DNA of 51,649 bases. Source: Lachnospiraceae bacterium UBA2860 (GTDB lineage Bacteria; Bacillota; Clostridia; Lachnospirales; Lachnospiraceae). The notes beneath the pieces were generated by a model. It searched no databases. It was not told the DNA's origin and saw nothing but the letters and a program-made list of their open reading frames with translations. The translations under genes were made by a program, and so were the position numbers. Below are positions 1 through 7,818 of this stretch, in pieces; the first letter of the stretch is position 1; each line of letters begins with the position of its first letter. Location of the stretch: positions 18,906 through 70,554 of the forward strand of contig DEFE01000014.1 in assembly GCA_002350625.1 (NCBI GenBank), given 5' to 3'.

Positions 1-107
1 AATCGCACTGCAAGCGACGCTCCGGTCAAAGTCGCTGCAGAGAGAACATGGATCTGCCGCTGCTCACGATGTGGCTGTTCAAGCGAAATATGGTCAGCCT
101 TTGTTGC

Positions 108-194
108 ATTGCATACAATATGACAAGGGGTCTGACCCTCTGTCATATTGCATGCAATATAAATATGACACGGGGTCTGACCCTTTGTCAGATT
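108..194. repeat. Paired palindromic repeats (REP-like)
   Basis: Two copies of one palindrome lie side by side. The first (108-158) is a hairpin with about 24-bp arms, two mismatches and a 3-nt loop; its core is ATATGACAAGGGGTC facing GACCCTCTGTCATAT. The second (161-194) has a more degenerate core. The same core occurs again at 37366-37398 after lgt. Small extragenic palindromes of this sort are typical of REP elements mobilised by Y1 (RAYT) transposases. No transposase is visible here, so that link is inference. Frames open through it are accidental. Confidence 0.75.
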
Positions 195-265
195 AGTTTA
201 CATAAATCTTTCCGCTGCGTTATGCAATATCTTCTGAAAAGCGAATAAGAACGATATACATGGGA

Positions 266-298
266 AAACCCCGGAATCCGTTACCGGACCCGGGGTTT
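266..298 (-). terminator. Intrinsic terminator of tRNA-Leu(CAG)
   Basis: The arms AAACCCCGG (266-274) and CCGGGGTTT (290-298) form a GC-rich stem with a short secondary stem inside. Read on the minus strand the stem is followed by TTTT. It lies just downstream of the minus-strand tRNA gene. Confidence 0.65.
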
Positions 299-303
299 GA
301 CCG

Positions 304-387
304 TGCAGGAGGCGGGACTTGAACCCGCACTATGTTGCCATAACAGGCACCTGAAGCCTGCGCGTCTGCCAATTCCGCCACTCCTGC
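304..387 (-). tRNA. tRNA-Leu (anticodon CAG)
   Basis: The reverse complement folds as a class II tRNA of 84 nt. The acceptor stem GCAGGAG pairs with CTCCTGC, followed by discriminator A. The anticodon stem CAGGC/GCCTG holds the loop TTCAGGT with anticodon CAG. The long variable arm is TATG-GCAA-CATA, and the T arm is GCGGG-TTCAAGT-CCCGC. The long variable arm and the CAG anticodon identify leucine. The 3' CCA is not encoded. Confidence 0.95.
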
Positions 388-416
388 AGGCTGTCGACCT
401 CTCGTCAACAAATGAT

Positions 417-445
417 ATATTACTATCTTTCACGCATGAAGTCAA
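417..445 (-). promoter_or_regulatory. Sigma-A-type promoter for tRNA-Leu(CAG)
   Basis: On the minus strand a -35 box TTGACT (440-445) and a -10 box TAATAT (417-422) are separated by exactly 17 bp. The -10 box ends about 30 bp before the 5' end of the tRNA. Confidence 0.75.
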
Positions 446-489
446 TGAAAAGTTGCGTCAGTTTTCTAAGGCGGTTTCATAAGGCCGCC

Positions 490-518
490 TTGTCAAAGAG
501 AGAGCGGTATTGTACAAT
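490..518 (+). promoter_or_regulatory. Promoter for uppP
   Basis: TTGTCA (490-495) and TACAAT (513-518) are separated by 17 bp. The predicted leader of about 90 nt carries a bulged hairpin at 544-573: CCCG and CGCC pair with GGCG and CGGG. I do not recognise it as a known riboswitch class. Confidence 0.65.
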
Positions 519-615
519 CCCTTAGGAGAAACGGACAAGGAATCCCGGGCTTCGCCGCACCTGAGGGCGCGGGCGGAGTACACTTCATCCTGGCGGATAC
601 AGCGGGGGTATAAAT

Positions 616-1479
616 ATGCTTGAAATCATCAAAGTCATTCTGCTCGGCATCGTGGAAGGTATCACGGAGTGGCTGCCGGTCAGCTCGACCGGCCACATGC
701 TGCTGCTCTATGAGTTTTTCCGGATCGATGAGAAGGCGCCTTTCTGGTCGATGTTCCTGGTTGTCATACAGCTCGGTGCGATTCTCGCCGTCGTGGTGCT
801 GTTCTTCCGGAGGCTCTGGCCTTTCAAGCGGCCGGACAGCGGGGCGAAGGGCGCGGAGAAACTTCTCAGCATGCTGCAGATGCCGAAGATCGTGATGTGG
901 CTGAAGATCGCGGTGTCCTGCGTACCGGCTGTCATCGTAGGGCTTACGATTGACGACTGGATCGAGGCGCACCTCTACAACTACATCGTCGTGGCGCTCA
1001 TGCTTATCGTATACGGTGTGCTGTTCATCGTGGTGGAGAACCGCAACGAGCGGAGGAACCCGCAGGTGCGGAAGATCAGCCAGATTTCGTGGAAGCTGGC
1101 ATTTTTGATCGGCCTTTTCCAGGCGCTCGCTATTATTCCGGGCACGTCCCGCTCCGGCGCGACCATTCTCGGCGGCATCCTGCTCGGCATGTCGAGAAAG
1201 TGCGCGTCCGAGTACACCTTCTTCCTGGCCGTTCCGACGATGCTCGGCGCATCTCTTCTAAAGACGGTCAGCTTCTTCAAAGACGGGCAGGTCATGAGCG
1301 GGACGGAGGGGCTGTACCTGTTCCTCGGCATGGCGGTCGCGTTCTTCGTATCGATCTTTGCGATCCGCTTCCTCATGAGCTACATCAAGAAGCACGACTT
1401 CAAGGTGTTCGGCAGGTACAGAATCGTTCTCGGCGTCGTGGTGCTGCTGTATTTCGCCATCAGCTCTCTCGTTTCATGA
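616..1479 (+). CDS. uppP: Undecaprenyl-diphosphatase UppP (BacA)
   Basis: An integral membrane phosphatase that recycles undecaprenyl pyrophosphate to the monophosphate carrier used for peptidoglycan and wall polymers. High levels of this family confer bacitracin resistance. The 287-residue product has both family signatures: EGITEWLPVSSTGH (residues 14-27), with the catalytic Glu and Ser/His, and PGTSRSGATI (about 175-184), with the catalytic Arg. The whole length is a series of hydrophobic helices. The ATG follows a weak GCGGGGG ribosome site. It is monocistronic, with its own promoter and a strong terminator. Length is normal for the family. Confidence 0.96.
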   Translation: MLEIIKVILLGIVEGITEWLPVSSTGHMLLLYEFFRIDEKAPFWSMFLVVIQLGAILAVVVLFFRRLWPFKRPDSGAKGAEKLLSMLQMPKIVMWLKIAVSCVPAVIVGLTIDDWIEAHLYNYIVVALMLIVYGVLFIVVENRNERRNPQVRKISQISWKLAFLIGLFQALAIIPGTSRSGATILGGILLGMSRKCASEYTFFLAVPTMLGASLLKTVSFFKDGQVMSGTEGLYLFLGMAVAFFVSIFAIRFLMSYIKKHDFKVFGRYRIVLGVVVLLYFAISSLVS

Positions 1480-1498
1480 ACGCCGGGCCTTTAGGACA

Positions 1499-1541
1499 AA
1501 AACAAAGAAGGGACCCTTTCGGGGTTCCTTCTTTGTTTCTA
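1499..1541 (+). terminator. Strong intrinsic terminator after uppP
   Basis: An almost perfect stem (AACAAAGAAGG against CCTTCTTTGTT, extended by GACCC/GGGGTT) closes a short TTTC loop. It lies 20 bp after the uppP stop. The A-rich left arm and T-rich right arm suit termination in either direction. Confidence 0.9.
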
Positions 1542-1680
1542 ATGAGGGGGGAGATAGTGAATGGTTCATCGACTATCTGAAACATATGATACCGTTTATT
1601 TGTGTCCCGTTTATGTCAGAGCGGCAAAGAAAGCATAAAGAATCTAAACAAACTATTAAAATGCGGTGAAAGCCCTTTAT

Positions 1681-1709
1681 TTGACGGCACCGTCAATATG
1701 GTATAAAAT
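1681..1709 (+). promoter_or_regulatory. murE operon promoter with overlapping palindrome
   Basis: The -35 box TTGACG (1681-1686) and -10 box TAAAAT (1704-1709) are 17 bp apart. The -35 box is the left arm of the perfect inverted repeat TTGACGG-CA-CCGTCAA (1681-1696). This geometry is typical of a repressor operator that blocks -35 recognition. No regulator can be named from the sequence. The murE-priA-def-fmt run starts here. Confidence 0.6.
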
Positions 1710-1767
1710 GGTCATTCAGGTATGTTCGTGACCTTTTTCACGGGTCTTTTTGGGGAGGAAAACCGGG

Positions 1768-3252
1768 ATGAAACTGAGCGAACTGTTCGCGCGCCTTGAC
1801 ACGGAGATTCTTAAGGGGAACGCCGATCCGGAGATTACGGAGGTGGTCTATGATTCCCGCCGCATCGCGGAGGGCTGTCTCTTCGTGTGCATCAAAGGCG
1901 CCAATTTCGACGGCCATGACGCCGTCTCGGAAGCCGCGGAGAAGGGTGCGGCCGCCATTCTCATCGAGAAGGGAAGAGAGGACGGCCTGCCGCCGATTCC
2001 GGACGGCGTGACGATCGCGTCGACGGCGGATACGAGACGCGGCCTCGCCTATGTGTCGGCCGCTTATTTCCATTATCCCGCGGAGGAGATCCCGGTGATC
2101 GGCATCACGGGGACGAAGGGCAAGACGACGTCGACCTATATGATCCGCTCGATTCTCGAAAATGCCGGCTATCGCTGCGGCCTCATCGGCACGATCGAGG
2201 CGATTATCGGCGACAGGCACATCAAAGCCGTCAACACGACGCCGGAGTCCTTCACCGTGCAGCAGTATCTGCGCGAGATGATCGACGCGGGCATGAACTG
2301 CGCCGTCATGGAGGTCTCCTCCCAGGCGCTCATGCTGCACAGGACGGCGGGGATCAATTTTGAGATCGGCGTCTTCACGAATCTTTCCCCGGACCATATC
2401 GGACCGAACGAGCACAGCTCCTTTGAAGAATATGCGGCCTGCAAGGCCATGCTCTTTAAGCAGTGCAAAGTCGGCATTTTCAACGCCGACGATCCGCACG
2501 CGCCGCTGATCATGGAGGGCTGTACCTGCAAGGCGGAGACATACGGCATCACGTCGAAGGATGCGGATCTGCGCGCCGAAGAGATTGAGCACGTGCAGCG
2601 GCCCGGCTATCTCGGGATGCGCTTCAGCGTGCGCGGCCGGATGTCCTTCGAAGTCGAGCTCGACATACCGGGGCTTTTCTCCGTGTACAATGCGCTGACG
2701 GCGATCGCTGTCTGCGAGCATTTCCGCATTTCAGAAGAAGATATAAAGAAGGCGCTCAAAATGGCGCGCGTGAAAGGGCGCATCGAGCCGGTCAAGGTCT
2801 CGGACGACTTCACGCTGATGATCGACTACGCGCACAACGCGATGGCGCTCGAGAGCCTGCTTGAGACCTTAAGGGACTATCATCCCGCCCGCATCGTCTG
2901 CGTCTTCGGCTGCGGCGGCAACCGCGCGAAGTCCCGGCGCTATGAGATGGGAGAGGTGTCGGGGAGACTCGCCGACCTGACCGTCATCACCTCCGACAAC
3001 CCGCGCTTTGAGGACCCGTCCGCGATCATCGACGATATCGTCGAGGGTATCGGGAAAACGGACGGCGCCTACGTCCGGATCGAGGACAGGAAGGACGCCA
3101 TCCGCTACGCGATCCGGCACGGGCAGAAGGGAGACGTCATCGTGCTTGCCGGCAAGGGCCACGAGGATTACCAGGAGATCTGCGGAAAGAAGTATCCGAT
3201 GGATGAGCGCGTGCTGATCCGGGAGATTCTTGAGGAAAAGGATGTACGCTGA
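1768..3252 (+). CDS. murE: UDP-MurNAc-tripeptide synthetase MurE (meso-DAP type)
   Basis: A cytoplasmic Mur ligase that adds the third stem-peptide residue to UDP-MurNAc-L-Ala-D-Glu in an ATP-dependent reaction. The 494-residue product has the ligase P-loop ITGTKGKTTST (about 112-122). The specificity motif DNPRFED (about 410-416) contains DNPR, characteristic of meso-diaminopimelate rather than lysine enzymes. I chose the ATG at 1768 because GGGGAGGAA (1752-1760) sits 7 bp upstream; a TTG 18 bp earlier overlaps that site. The gene overlaps priA by 11 nt. Its position beside priA, outside the dcw cluster, is notable. Confidence 0.95.
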   Translation: MKLSELFARLDTEILKGNADPEITEVVYDSRRIAEGCLFVCIKGANFDGHDAVSEAAEKGAAAILIEKGREDGLPPIPDGVTIASTADTRRGLAYVSAAYFHYPAEEIPVIGITGTKGKTTSTYMIRSILENAGYRCGLIGTIEAIIGDRHIKAVNTTPESFTVQQYLREMIDAGMNCAVMEVSSQALMLHRTAGINFEIGVFTNLSPDHIGPNEHSSFEEYAACKAMLFKQCKVGIFNADDPHAPLIMEGCTCKAETYGITSKDADLRAEEIEHVQRPGYLGMRFSVRGRMSFEVELDIPGLFSVYNALTAIAVCEHFRISEEDIKKALKMARVKGRIEPVKVSDDFTLMIDYAHNAMALESLLETLRDYHPARIVCVFGCGGNRAKSRRYEMGEVSGRLADLTVITSDNPRFEDPSAIIDDIVEGIGKTDGAYVRIEDRKDAIRYAIRHGQKGDVIVLAGKGHEDYQEICGKKYPMDERVLIREILEEKDVR

Positions 3253-5452
3253 AGTCATCGTCGACATAGAGACGGAGGCGCTTGACCGCCCCTTCACTTA
3301 CCGCGTCCCGGAGGCGCTTTTAGAAGACTGCCGCCCGGGCTGCGCCGTGCGGATTCCCTTCGGCAGGGAGAAGAGCGAGCGCGAGATCGAGGGGTATGTG
3401 ACGAGGCTTACAGAGAAGACGGAGCTTGATCCGGCGAAGATAAAAGAGATCCGCGCCGTCACGGCGGGCACGGAGACAGCGGAAGGCAGACTCGTCGCCC
3501 TCGCGGCCTGGATGAGCCGCCGCTACGGATCGACGATGATCCGCGCGCTGAAGACGGTCGTGCCCGTGCGGAAGTCCTACGGGGCCGTGACGGAGAAAAC
3601 GGTGTACCTTACGGACGCGGAGAACGCGGAGGCGACCGCCGCGGCGTATGAGAAAAAGCGCAGGATCGCGCGGGCCCGGGTAGTGCGCGCCCTCGCGGGA
3701 GGGCCGCTCGACGAGCGGACGCTGAAGGCGGAGGCAAAGGTTCCAGCATCCGTGCTTCGCACTCTGAAGGAAGAGGGCGTGATCGGCATCACGGTGACGG
3801 AGATCTACCGGAAGGTGACCGCCCATGCGGAGGAAGCCGCGCCTGATACCTTGAGCGAAGAACAGGAGCGTGTCCTTAGCGCGGTGCGCGGGGAATGGAC
3901 GCATGGAGAGGGCCGGCCGGTCCTCCTTGAGGGCGTCACAGGCAGCGGCAAGACAGTCGTCTACACCGAGCTCATCGCCGACGCGCTGGCCGAGGGCGGC
4001 CAGGCGATCGTCCTCATCCCGGAGATCGCGCTCACGTGGCAGACGGTGCTGCGCTTTGTCAGGCGCTTTGGAGATAAGGTCTCGTTTCTTCACTCGCGGC
4101 TGTCCGGCGGCGAGCGCTACGATCAGATGAAAGCGGCGAGAGCCGGCGACCTGTCCGTCATGGTCGGGCCGCGCTCAGCTCTTTTTACGCCGTTTCCGAA
4201 CCTGAAGCTCATCGTGATCGATGAGGAACACGAGGAGACCTACCGCTCGGAGACGATGCCCCGCTACGACGCGCGGGAGACGGCGATCGAGCGGGGAAGG
4301 CTCGAGGGGGCCCGTATCCTGTTCGGCTCCGCGACGCCGTCGATCGTCTCGGCTTACCGCGCGGCGCGCGGTACGTATCTCGGGCTTGCGCTGAAGACGC
4401 GCTTCGGAGGCAGCTGCCTCCCGCGCGCAGGCATCATCGACATGCGTGAGGAGCTGAAGAAGGGAAACCGTTCCATCCTGTCGGACGCGCTCAGAGAGAA
4501 GATCGGAGAGCGGCTCCGGAAGAAGGAGCAGGTGATGCTTTTTCTCAACCGCCGCGGCTACGCGGGACATATCAGCTGCCGCGCCTGCGGATATGTGATT
4601 AAGTGCCCGCACTGCGACGTGTCGCTGACGCGCCACAGAAACGGCAGGCTCGTCTGCCATTACTGCGGGTATGAGACAAGGGAGGTCGGCACCTGCCCGT
4701 CCTGCGGGTCGAAGCAGATCGGCGGCATGACGATCGGCACGGAGCAGGTGGAGGAGATCATCGGGCGCACCTTTCCGGAGGCGCGCGTCATGCGGATGGA
4801 TCTCGACACCACGCGCGGCAAGGAAGGGCACAGCGCGATTCTTGCGGCATTTTCGGAGGGAAAAGCGGACATCCTCGTCGGGACGCAGATGATCGTCAAG
4901 GGACATGATTTCCCGAGAGTGACGCTGGTCGGCGTGCTGATGGCGGACCTGTCACTCAGCGAGGCCGATTACCGCTCGGCGGAGCGCACCTACCAGCTGA
5001 TCGCGCAGGCTGCGGGCCGCGCGGGGAGAGGGACGCTGCCCGGGGAGGCTGTCATCCAGACCTACCAGCCGGAGCACTACGCGGTGACGGCGGCAGCTGC
5101 ACAGGATTACGAGGCCTTTTACCGCGAGGAGATCGCCTACCGGTCGATTCTTCAGTACCCGCCGGTGTCCTCGATGCTGGCGATCCTCGGCGCTTCGGAA
5201 AACGAAGCGGTGCTCGCGGAGGCGATGCGCTATCTCCGCCGCTACATCGACAGGATCGACCCCGGGGGCGCGCTCATGGCAATCGGGCCGGCGCCGCAGA
5301 CGATCCGGAAGATCCGGGACCAGAGCCGGGAGGTGATCTATCTCCGGCACGCGGACGCGGAGCAGCTGATCCGGGCCAGGGCGCTGATCGAGGAATATAT
5401 TGCGCTTAACAGCGGATTTAAGGATGTACAGATACAGTTTGATTACAGCTGA
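3242..5452 (+). CDS. priA: Primosomal helicase PriA
   Basis: A 3'-to-5' DNA helicase that restarts collapsed replication forks by loading the replisome. The 736-residue product has an N-terminal DNA-binding domain. It then has a Walker A motif GVTGSGKT (about 230-237), a DEEH box (about 327) and a zinc-binding insertion of CxxC pairs (CRACG, CPHC, CHYCG, CPSCG, about 445-490). The conserved helicase core follows. The ATG at 3242 lies inside the end of murE behind GAGGAAAAGG, so translational coupling is likely. It begins the conserved Firmicutes series priA-def-fmt-rsmB-rlmN-prpC-prkC-rsgA-rpe-thiN. Confidence 0.96.
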   Translation: MYAEVIVDIETEALDRPFTYRVPEALLEDCRPGCAVRIPFGREKSEREIEGYVTRLTEKTELDPAKIKEIRAVTAGTETAEGRLVALAAWMSRRYGSTMIRALKTVVPVRKSYGAVTEKTVYLTDAENAEATAAAYEKKRRIARARVVRALAGGPLDERTLKAEAKVPASVLRTLKEEGVIGITVTEIYRKVTAHAEEAAPDTLSEEQERVLSAVRGEWTHGEGRPVLLEGVTGSGKTVVYTELIADALAEGGQAIVLIPEIALTWQTVLRFVRRFGDKVSFLHSRLSGGERYDQMKAARAGDLSVMVGPRSALFTPFPNLKLIVIDEEHEETYRSETMPRYDARETAIERGRLEGARILFGSATPSIVSAYRAARGTYLGLALKTRFGGSCLPRAGIIDMREELKKGNRSILSDALREKIGERLRKKEQVMLFLNRRGYAGHISCRACGYVIKCPHCDVSLTRHRNGRLVCHYCGYETREVGTCPSCGSKQIGGMTIGTEQVEEIIGRTFPEARVMRMDLDTTRGKEGHSAILAAFSEGKADILVGTQMIVKGHDFPRVTLVGVLMADLSLSEADYRSAERTYQLIAQAAGRAGRGTLPGEAVIQTYQPEHYAVTAAAAQDYEAFYREEIAYRSILQYPPVSSMLAILGASENEAVLAEAMRYLRRYIDRIDPGGALMAIGPAPQTIRKIRDQSREVIYLRHADAEQLIRARALIEEYIALNSGFKDVQIQFDYS

Positions 5453-5521
5453 CACATATATGGAATGAATAAGCTTTGTCTGTAAGCTGAACCATGAAGA
5501 AGAAAGGACGGACGCAAGCAA

Positions 5522-6016
5522 ATGGCACTCAGAACTATACGTATCGCCGGTGATCCGGTACTCGAGAAAACCTGCCGGGAGGTGAAGGAGATCACGCCCC
5601 GCCTGCGTGAGCTGATCGCCGACATGTTTGAGACGATGTACGAGGGCAGCGGCGTGGGCCTTGCGGCCCCGCAGGTGGGCGTCCTTAAGAGAATCGCCGT
5701 CATTGACTGCACGGGAGAGGATCCGATCACGCTGATCAACCCGGTGATCGTGGAGACGGACGGCGAGCAGACGGGAGACGAGGGATGCCTGTCCCTGCCG
5801 GGGAAAGCCGGCCAGGTGACCCGCCCGATGCACGTGGTCGTCGAGGCGCTCGACGAGAACATGGAGAAGATACGGATCGAGGGCGAAGAGCTCCTGGCCC
5901 GCGCGCTCTGCCATGAGATCGACCATCTGGACGGACATATGTACATGGAGAAGGTCGAGGGAGAACTGCACGACGTCGTATACGAAGAAGAGGCGGAAGA
6001 AGGAGAAGAGGGCTGA
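5522..6016 (+). CDS. def: Peptide deformylase
   Basis: A metallohydrolase that removes the N-formyl group from nascent proteins. The 164-residue product has all three signatures: GVGLAAPQVG (about 44-53), EGCLSLPG (about 86-93, with the metal-binding Cys) and HEIDHLDG (about 131-138, with both metal-binding His and the catalytic Glu). An acidic tail EEEAEEGEEG ends the protein. The stop lies 1 nt before the fmt ATG, so the two formylation-cycle genes are coupled. The ribosome site upstream (AGAAAGGACGG) is somewhat distant. Confidence 0.96.
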   Translation: MALRTIRIAGDPVLEKTCREVKEITPRLRELIADMFETMYEGSGVGLAAPQVGVLKRIAVIDCTGEDPITLINPVIVETDGEQTGDEGCLSLPGKAGQVTRPMHVVVEALDENMEKIRIEGEELLARALCHEIDHLDGHMYMEKVEGELHDVVYEEEAEEGEEG

Positions 6017-6017
6017 T

Positions 6018-6959
6018 ATGCAGATCGTATTTATGGGAACGCCGGATTTTGCCGTCCACTCGCTCCTCGCGCTGATCGGCGCGGGCTATGAGATCACGGG
6101 CGTCGTGACGCAGCCGGACCGGCCGAGCGGAAGAAAGATGGAGATCAAGACCGGGCCGGTGGCAGCGGTGGCGAAGGAGTATGAGCTCCCGCTCTATCAG
6201 CCGGAGAAGATCAGAAATAATCCGGAAGCAGTAGAGACAATCCGCGGCATGAAGCCGGATCTCATCGTGGTGGCCGCCTTCGGGCAGATCATCCCGAAGG
6301 AGATCCTCGACATCCCGCGCTTCGGCTGCTTCAATGTGCACGCGTCCCTCCTCCCCGCTTACCGGGGGGCGGCGCCGATCCAGCACGCCATCCTCGACGG
6401 CCTGAAGGAGACCGGCGTCACGATCATGCGGATGAACGAGGGCCTGGACACCGGCGACATCGTCTCGTTCTGCGAGGTGCCGATCGAGGACGACGAGACG
6501 GGCGGGAGCCTCTTCGAGACGCTCGCTGAGACCGGCGCGGCGCTTCTCATCGACACGATCCCGCTTGTGAAAGAGGGCATCGCGACCTACACGCCGCAGC
6601 CCGCGGAGAGCACGACGCCTTACGCGGCCATGATCAGCCGCAAGGACGGGAAGATTGATTTCTCGAAGAGCGCATCCGAAATCGAGCGCCTCGTGCGCGC
6701 GATGAATCCCTGGCCGAGCGCCTGGACGACGCTTGACGGGAAGACGCTCAAGATCTGGAAGGCACATGTGGAAAAAGCAGATCTTGCCGGCACGCCGGAA
6801 AGCATCGGCAGGATCGTCCGGCAGGACGCCCGCGGGCTGTACATCCAGACGGGACAGGGCATACTCGTGCCGGATGAGCTGCAGATGGAAGGCCGGCGCC
6901 GCATGAGCGCGGCGGAATTCCTCCGCGGGTATGTGATCCGGGACATTTCGCTTGCTTGA
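6018..6959 (+). CDS. fmt: Methionyl-tRNA formyltransferase
   Basis: Transfers a formyl group from 10-formyltetrahydrofolate to initiator Met-tRNA. The 313-residue product starts MQIVFMGTPDFA, a hallmark of the family. It carries the catalytic SLLPAYRGAAPIQ segment (about 110-122) and a C-terminal tRNA-binding domain. The ATG at 6018 is 1 nt after def; a longer in-frame extension into def is possible but would overlap it. The 3' end of the gene is the first unit of a degenerate tandem repeat that runs into the following spacer. Confidence 0.96.
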   Translation: MQIVFMGTPDFAVHSLLALIGAGYEITGVVTQPDRPSGRKMEIKTGPVAAVAKEYELPLYQPEKIRNNPEAVETIRGMKPDLIVVAAFGQIIPKEILDIPRFGCFNVHASLLPAYRGAAPIQHAILDGLKETGVTIMRMNEGLDTGDIVSFCEVPIEDDETGGSLFETLAETGAALLIDTIPLVKEGIATYTPQPAESTTPYAAMISRKDGKIDFSKSASEIERLVRAMNPWPSAWTTLDGKTLKIWKAHVEKADLAGTPESIGRIVRQDARGLYIQTGQGILVPDELQMEGRRRMSAAEFLRGYVIRDISLA

Positions 6960-7048
6960 TCGCCATACAGGATGTGATCCGGAACAGAGTTCACTTGCGT
7001 GATCACCGGCCGGGATGTATTCCGGACAGTTCGCTTTCGAACATCATG
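6926..7048. repeat. Degenerate tandem repeat derived from the fmt 3' end
   Basis: The core ATGTGATCCGG occurs at 6931 inside fmt and at 6972. A related ATGTATTCCGG occurs at 7015, giving spacings of 41 and 43 bp. Each is followed by a similar TTC-CTTGC-TGATC-like segment. The last codons of fmt thus appear to have been copied twice into the spacer before the Zn-peptidase gene. Confidence 0.6.
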
Positions 7049-7065
7049 CATTAAGGAGGTATAAA

Positions 7066-7818
7066 ATGAACACTGTGTCTCAAGTGGCCGCCTATATCGG
7101 GGCCTATTACGGTGGTACGGGACGAAGAGGCATTTATTTTGACTGGACCTTCCTTCTTCTCATCGCGGGCGCGGTCATCTCCATGATCGCTTCTCTGGCG
7201 ATGCGCTCCGCCACGGCGAAGTACGAGACTGTGCGGGCGTCGTCAGGGCTCACCGGCGCGCAGGCCGCGCAGGTGATCCTCGAGAGAGCCGGCGTGCGCG
7301 GCGTGCAGATCCGCCCGATCCAGGGCCATCTCACCGACCACTACGACCCGCGCACGAAGGTCGTCAATCTGGCGGAGGAGAGCTTTAACAAGACGTCTCT
7401 TACGGGCATCGGCGTCGCGGCCCACGAGTGCGGGCACGCGATCCAGGACGCGGAGGGCTACGCGCCGCTCCGCATCAGGTCCTCGCTCGTGCCTGTCGTC
7501 AATATCGGCACGAATTTCTCGCTGCCGCTGTTTTTCATCGGCATCATCTTGTCCTTCCAGCCGCTTCTTACGATCGGCATCGTGCTGTTCTCACTCGCAG
7601 TGCTCTTCCAGCTTGTGACGCTGCCCGTGGAGATCGACGCCTCGAGACGCGCCATGAAGCTGCTGAGTTCCACAGGCCTTTTGAGAGAAGAGGAGACGCA
7701 GGGCGCCCGGAAAGTCCTTACGGCTGCGGCGATGACCTATGTCGCGGCGCTCCTTACTTCTGTCCTGCAGCTGCTGCGTCTCATCCTGATCGCCAGAGGA
7801 ACAAGCCGCGATGACTGA
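7066..7818 (+). CDS. Membrane neutral zinc metallopeptidase (YugP-like)
   Basis: A predicted membrane-anchored zinc peptidase of 250 residues, of the family containing B. subtilis YugP. An N-terminal hydrophobic helix (about 24-42) is followed by a cytosolic or membrane-edge domain. The zinc motif HECGHA lies at about 120-125, and two or three hydrophobic segments follow (about 150-190 and the C-terminus). The start is fixed by AAGGAGGT (7053-7060) 5 bp before the ATG. It ends 8 nt inside rsmB. The substrate is unknown. Its place among protein-maturation genes (def, fmt) suggests, but does not show, a role in membrane protein processing. Confidence 0.85.
   Translation: MNTVSQVAAYIGAYYGGTGRRGIYFDWTFLLLIAGAVISMIASLAMRSATAKYETVRASSGLTGAQAAQVILERAGVRGVQIRPIQGHLTDHYDPRTKVVNLAEESFNKTSLTGIGVAAHECGHAIQDAEGYAPLRIRSSLVPVVNIGTNFSLPLFFIGIILSFQPLLTIGIVLFSLAVLFQLVTLPVEIDASRRAMKLLSSTGLLREEETQGARKVLTAAAMTYVAALLTSVLQLLRLILIARGTSRDD

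Noticed and set aside
48..248. A 66-codon frame at the left edge
   Set aside because: It is a translation of the palindromic repeats; the same peptide pattern appears in the copy at 37370.
524..615. A known riboswitch before uppP
   Set aside because: Only a bulged hairpin is visible; I could not match it to a riboswitch class.
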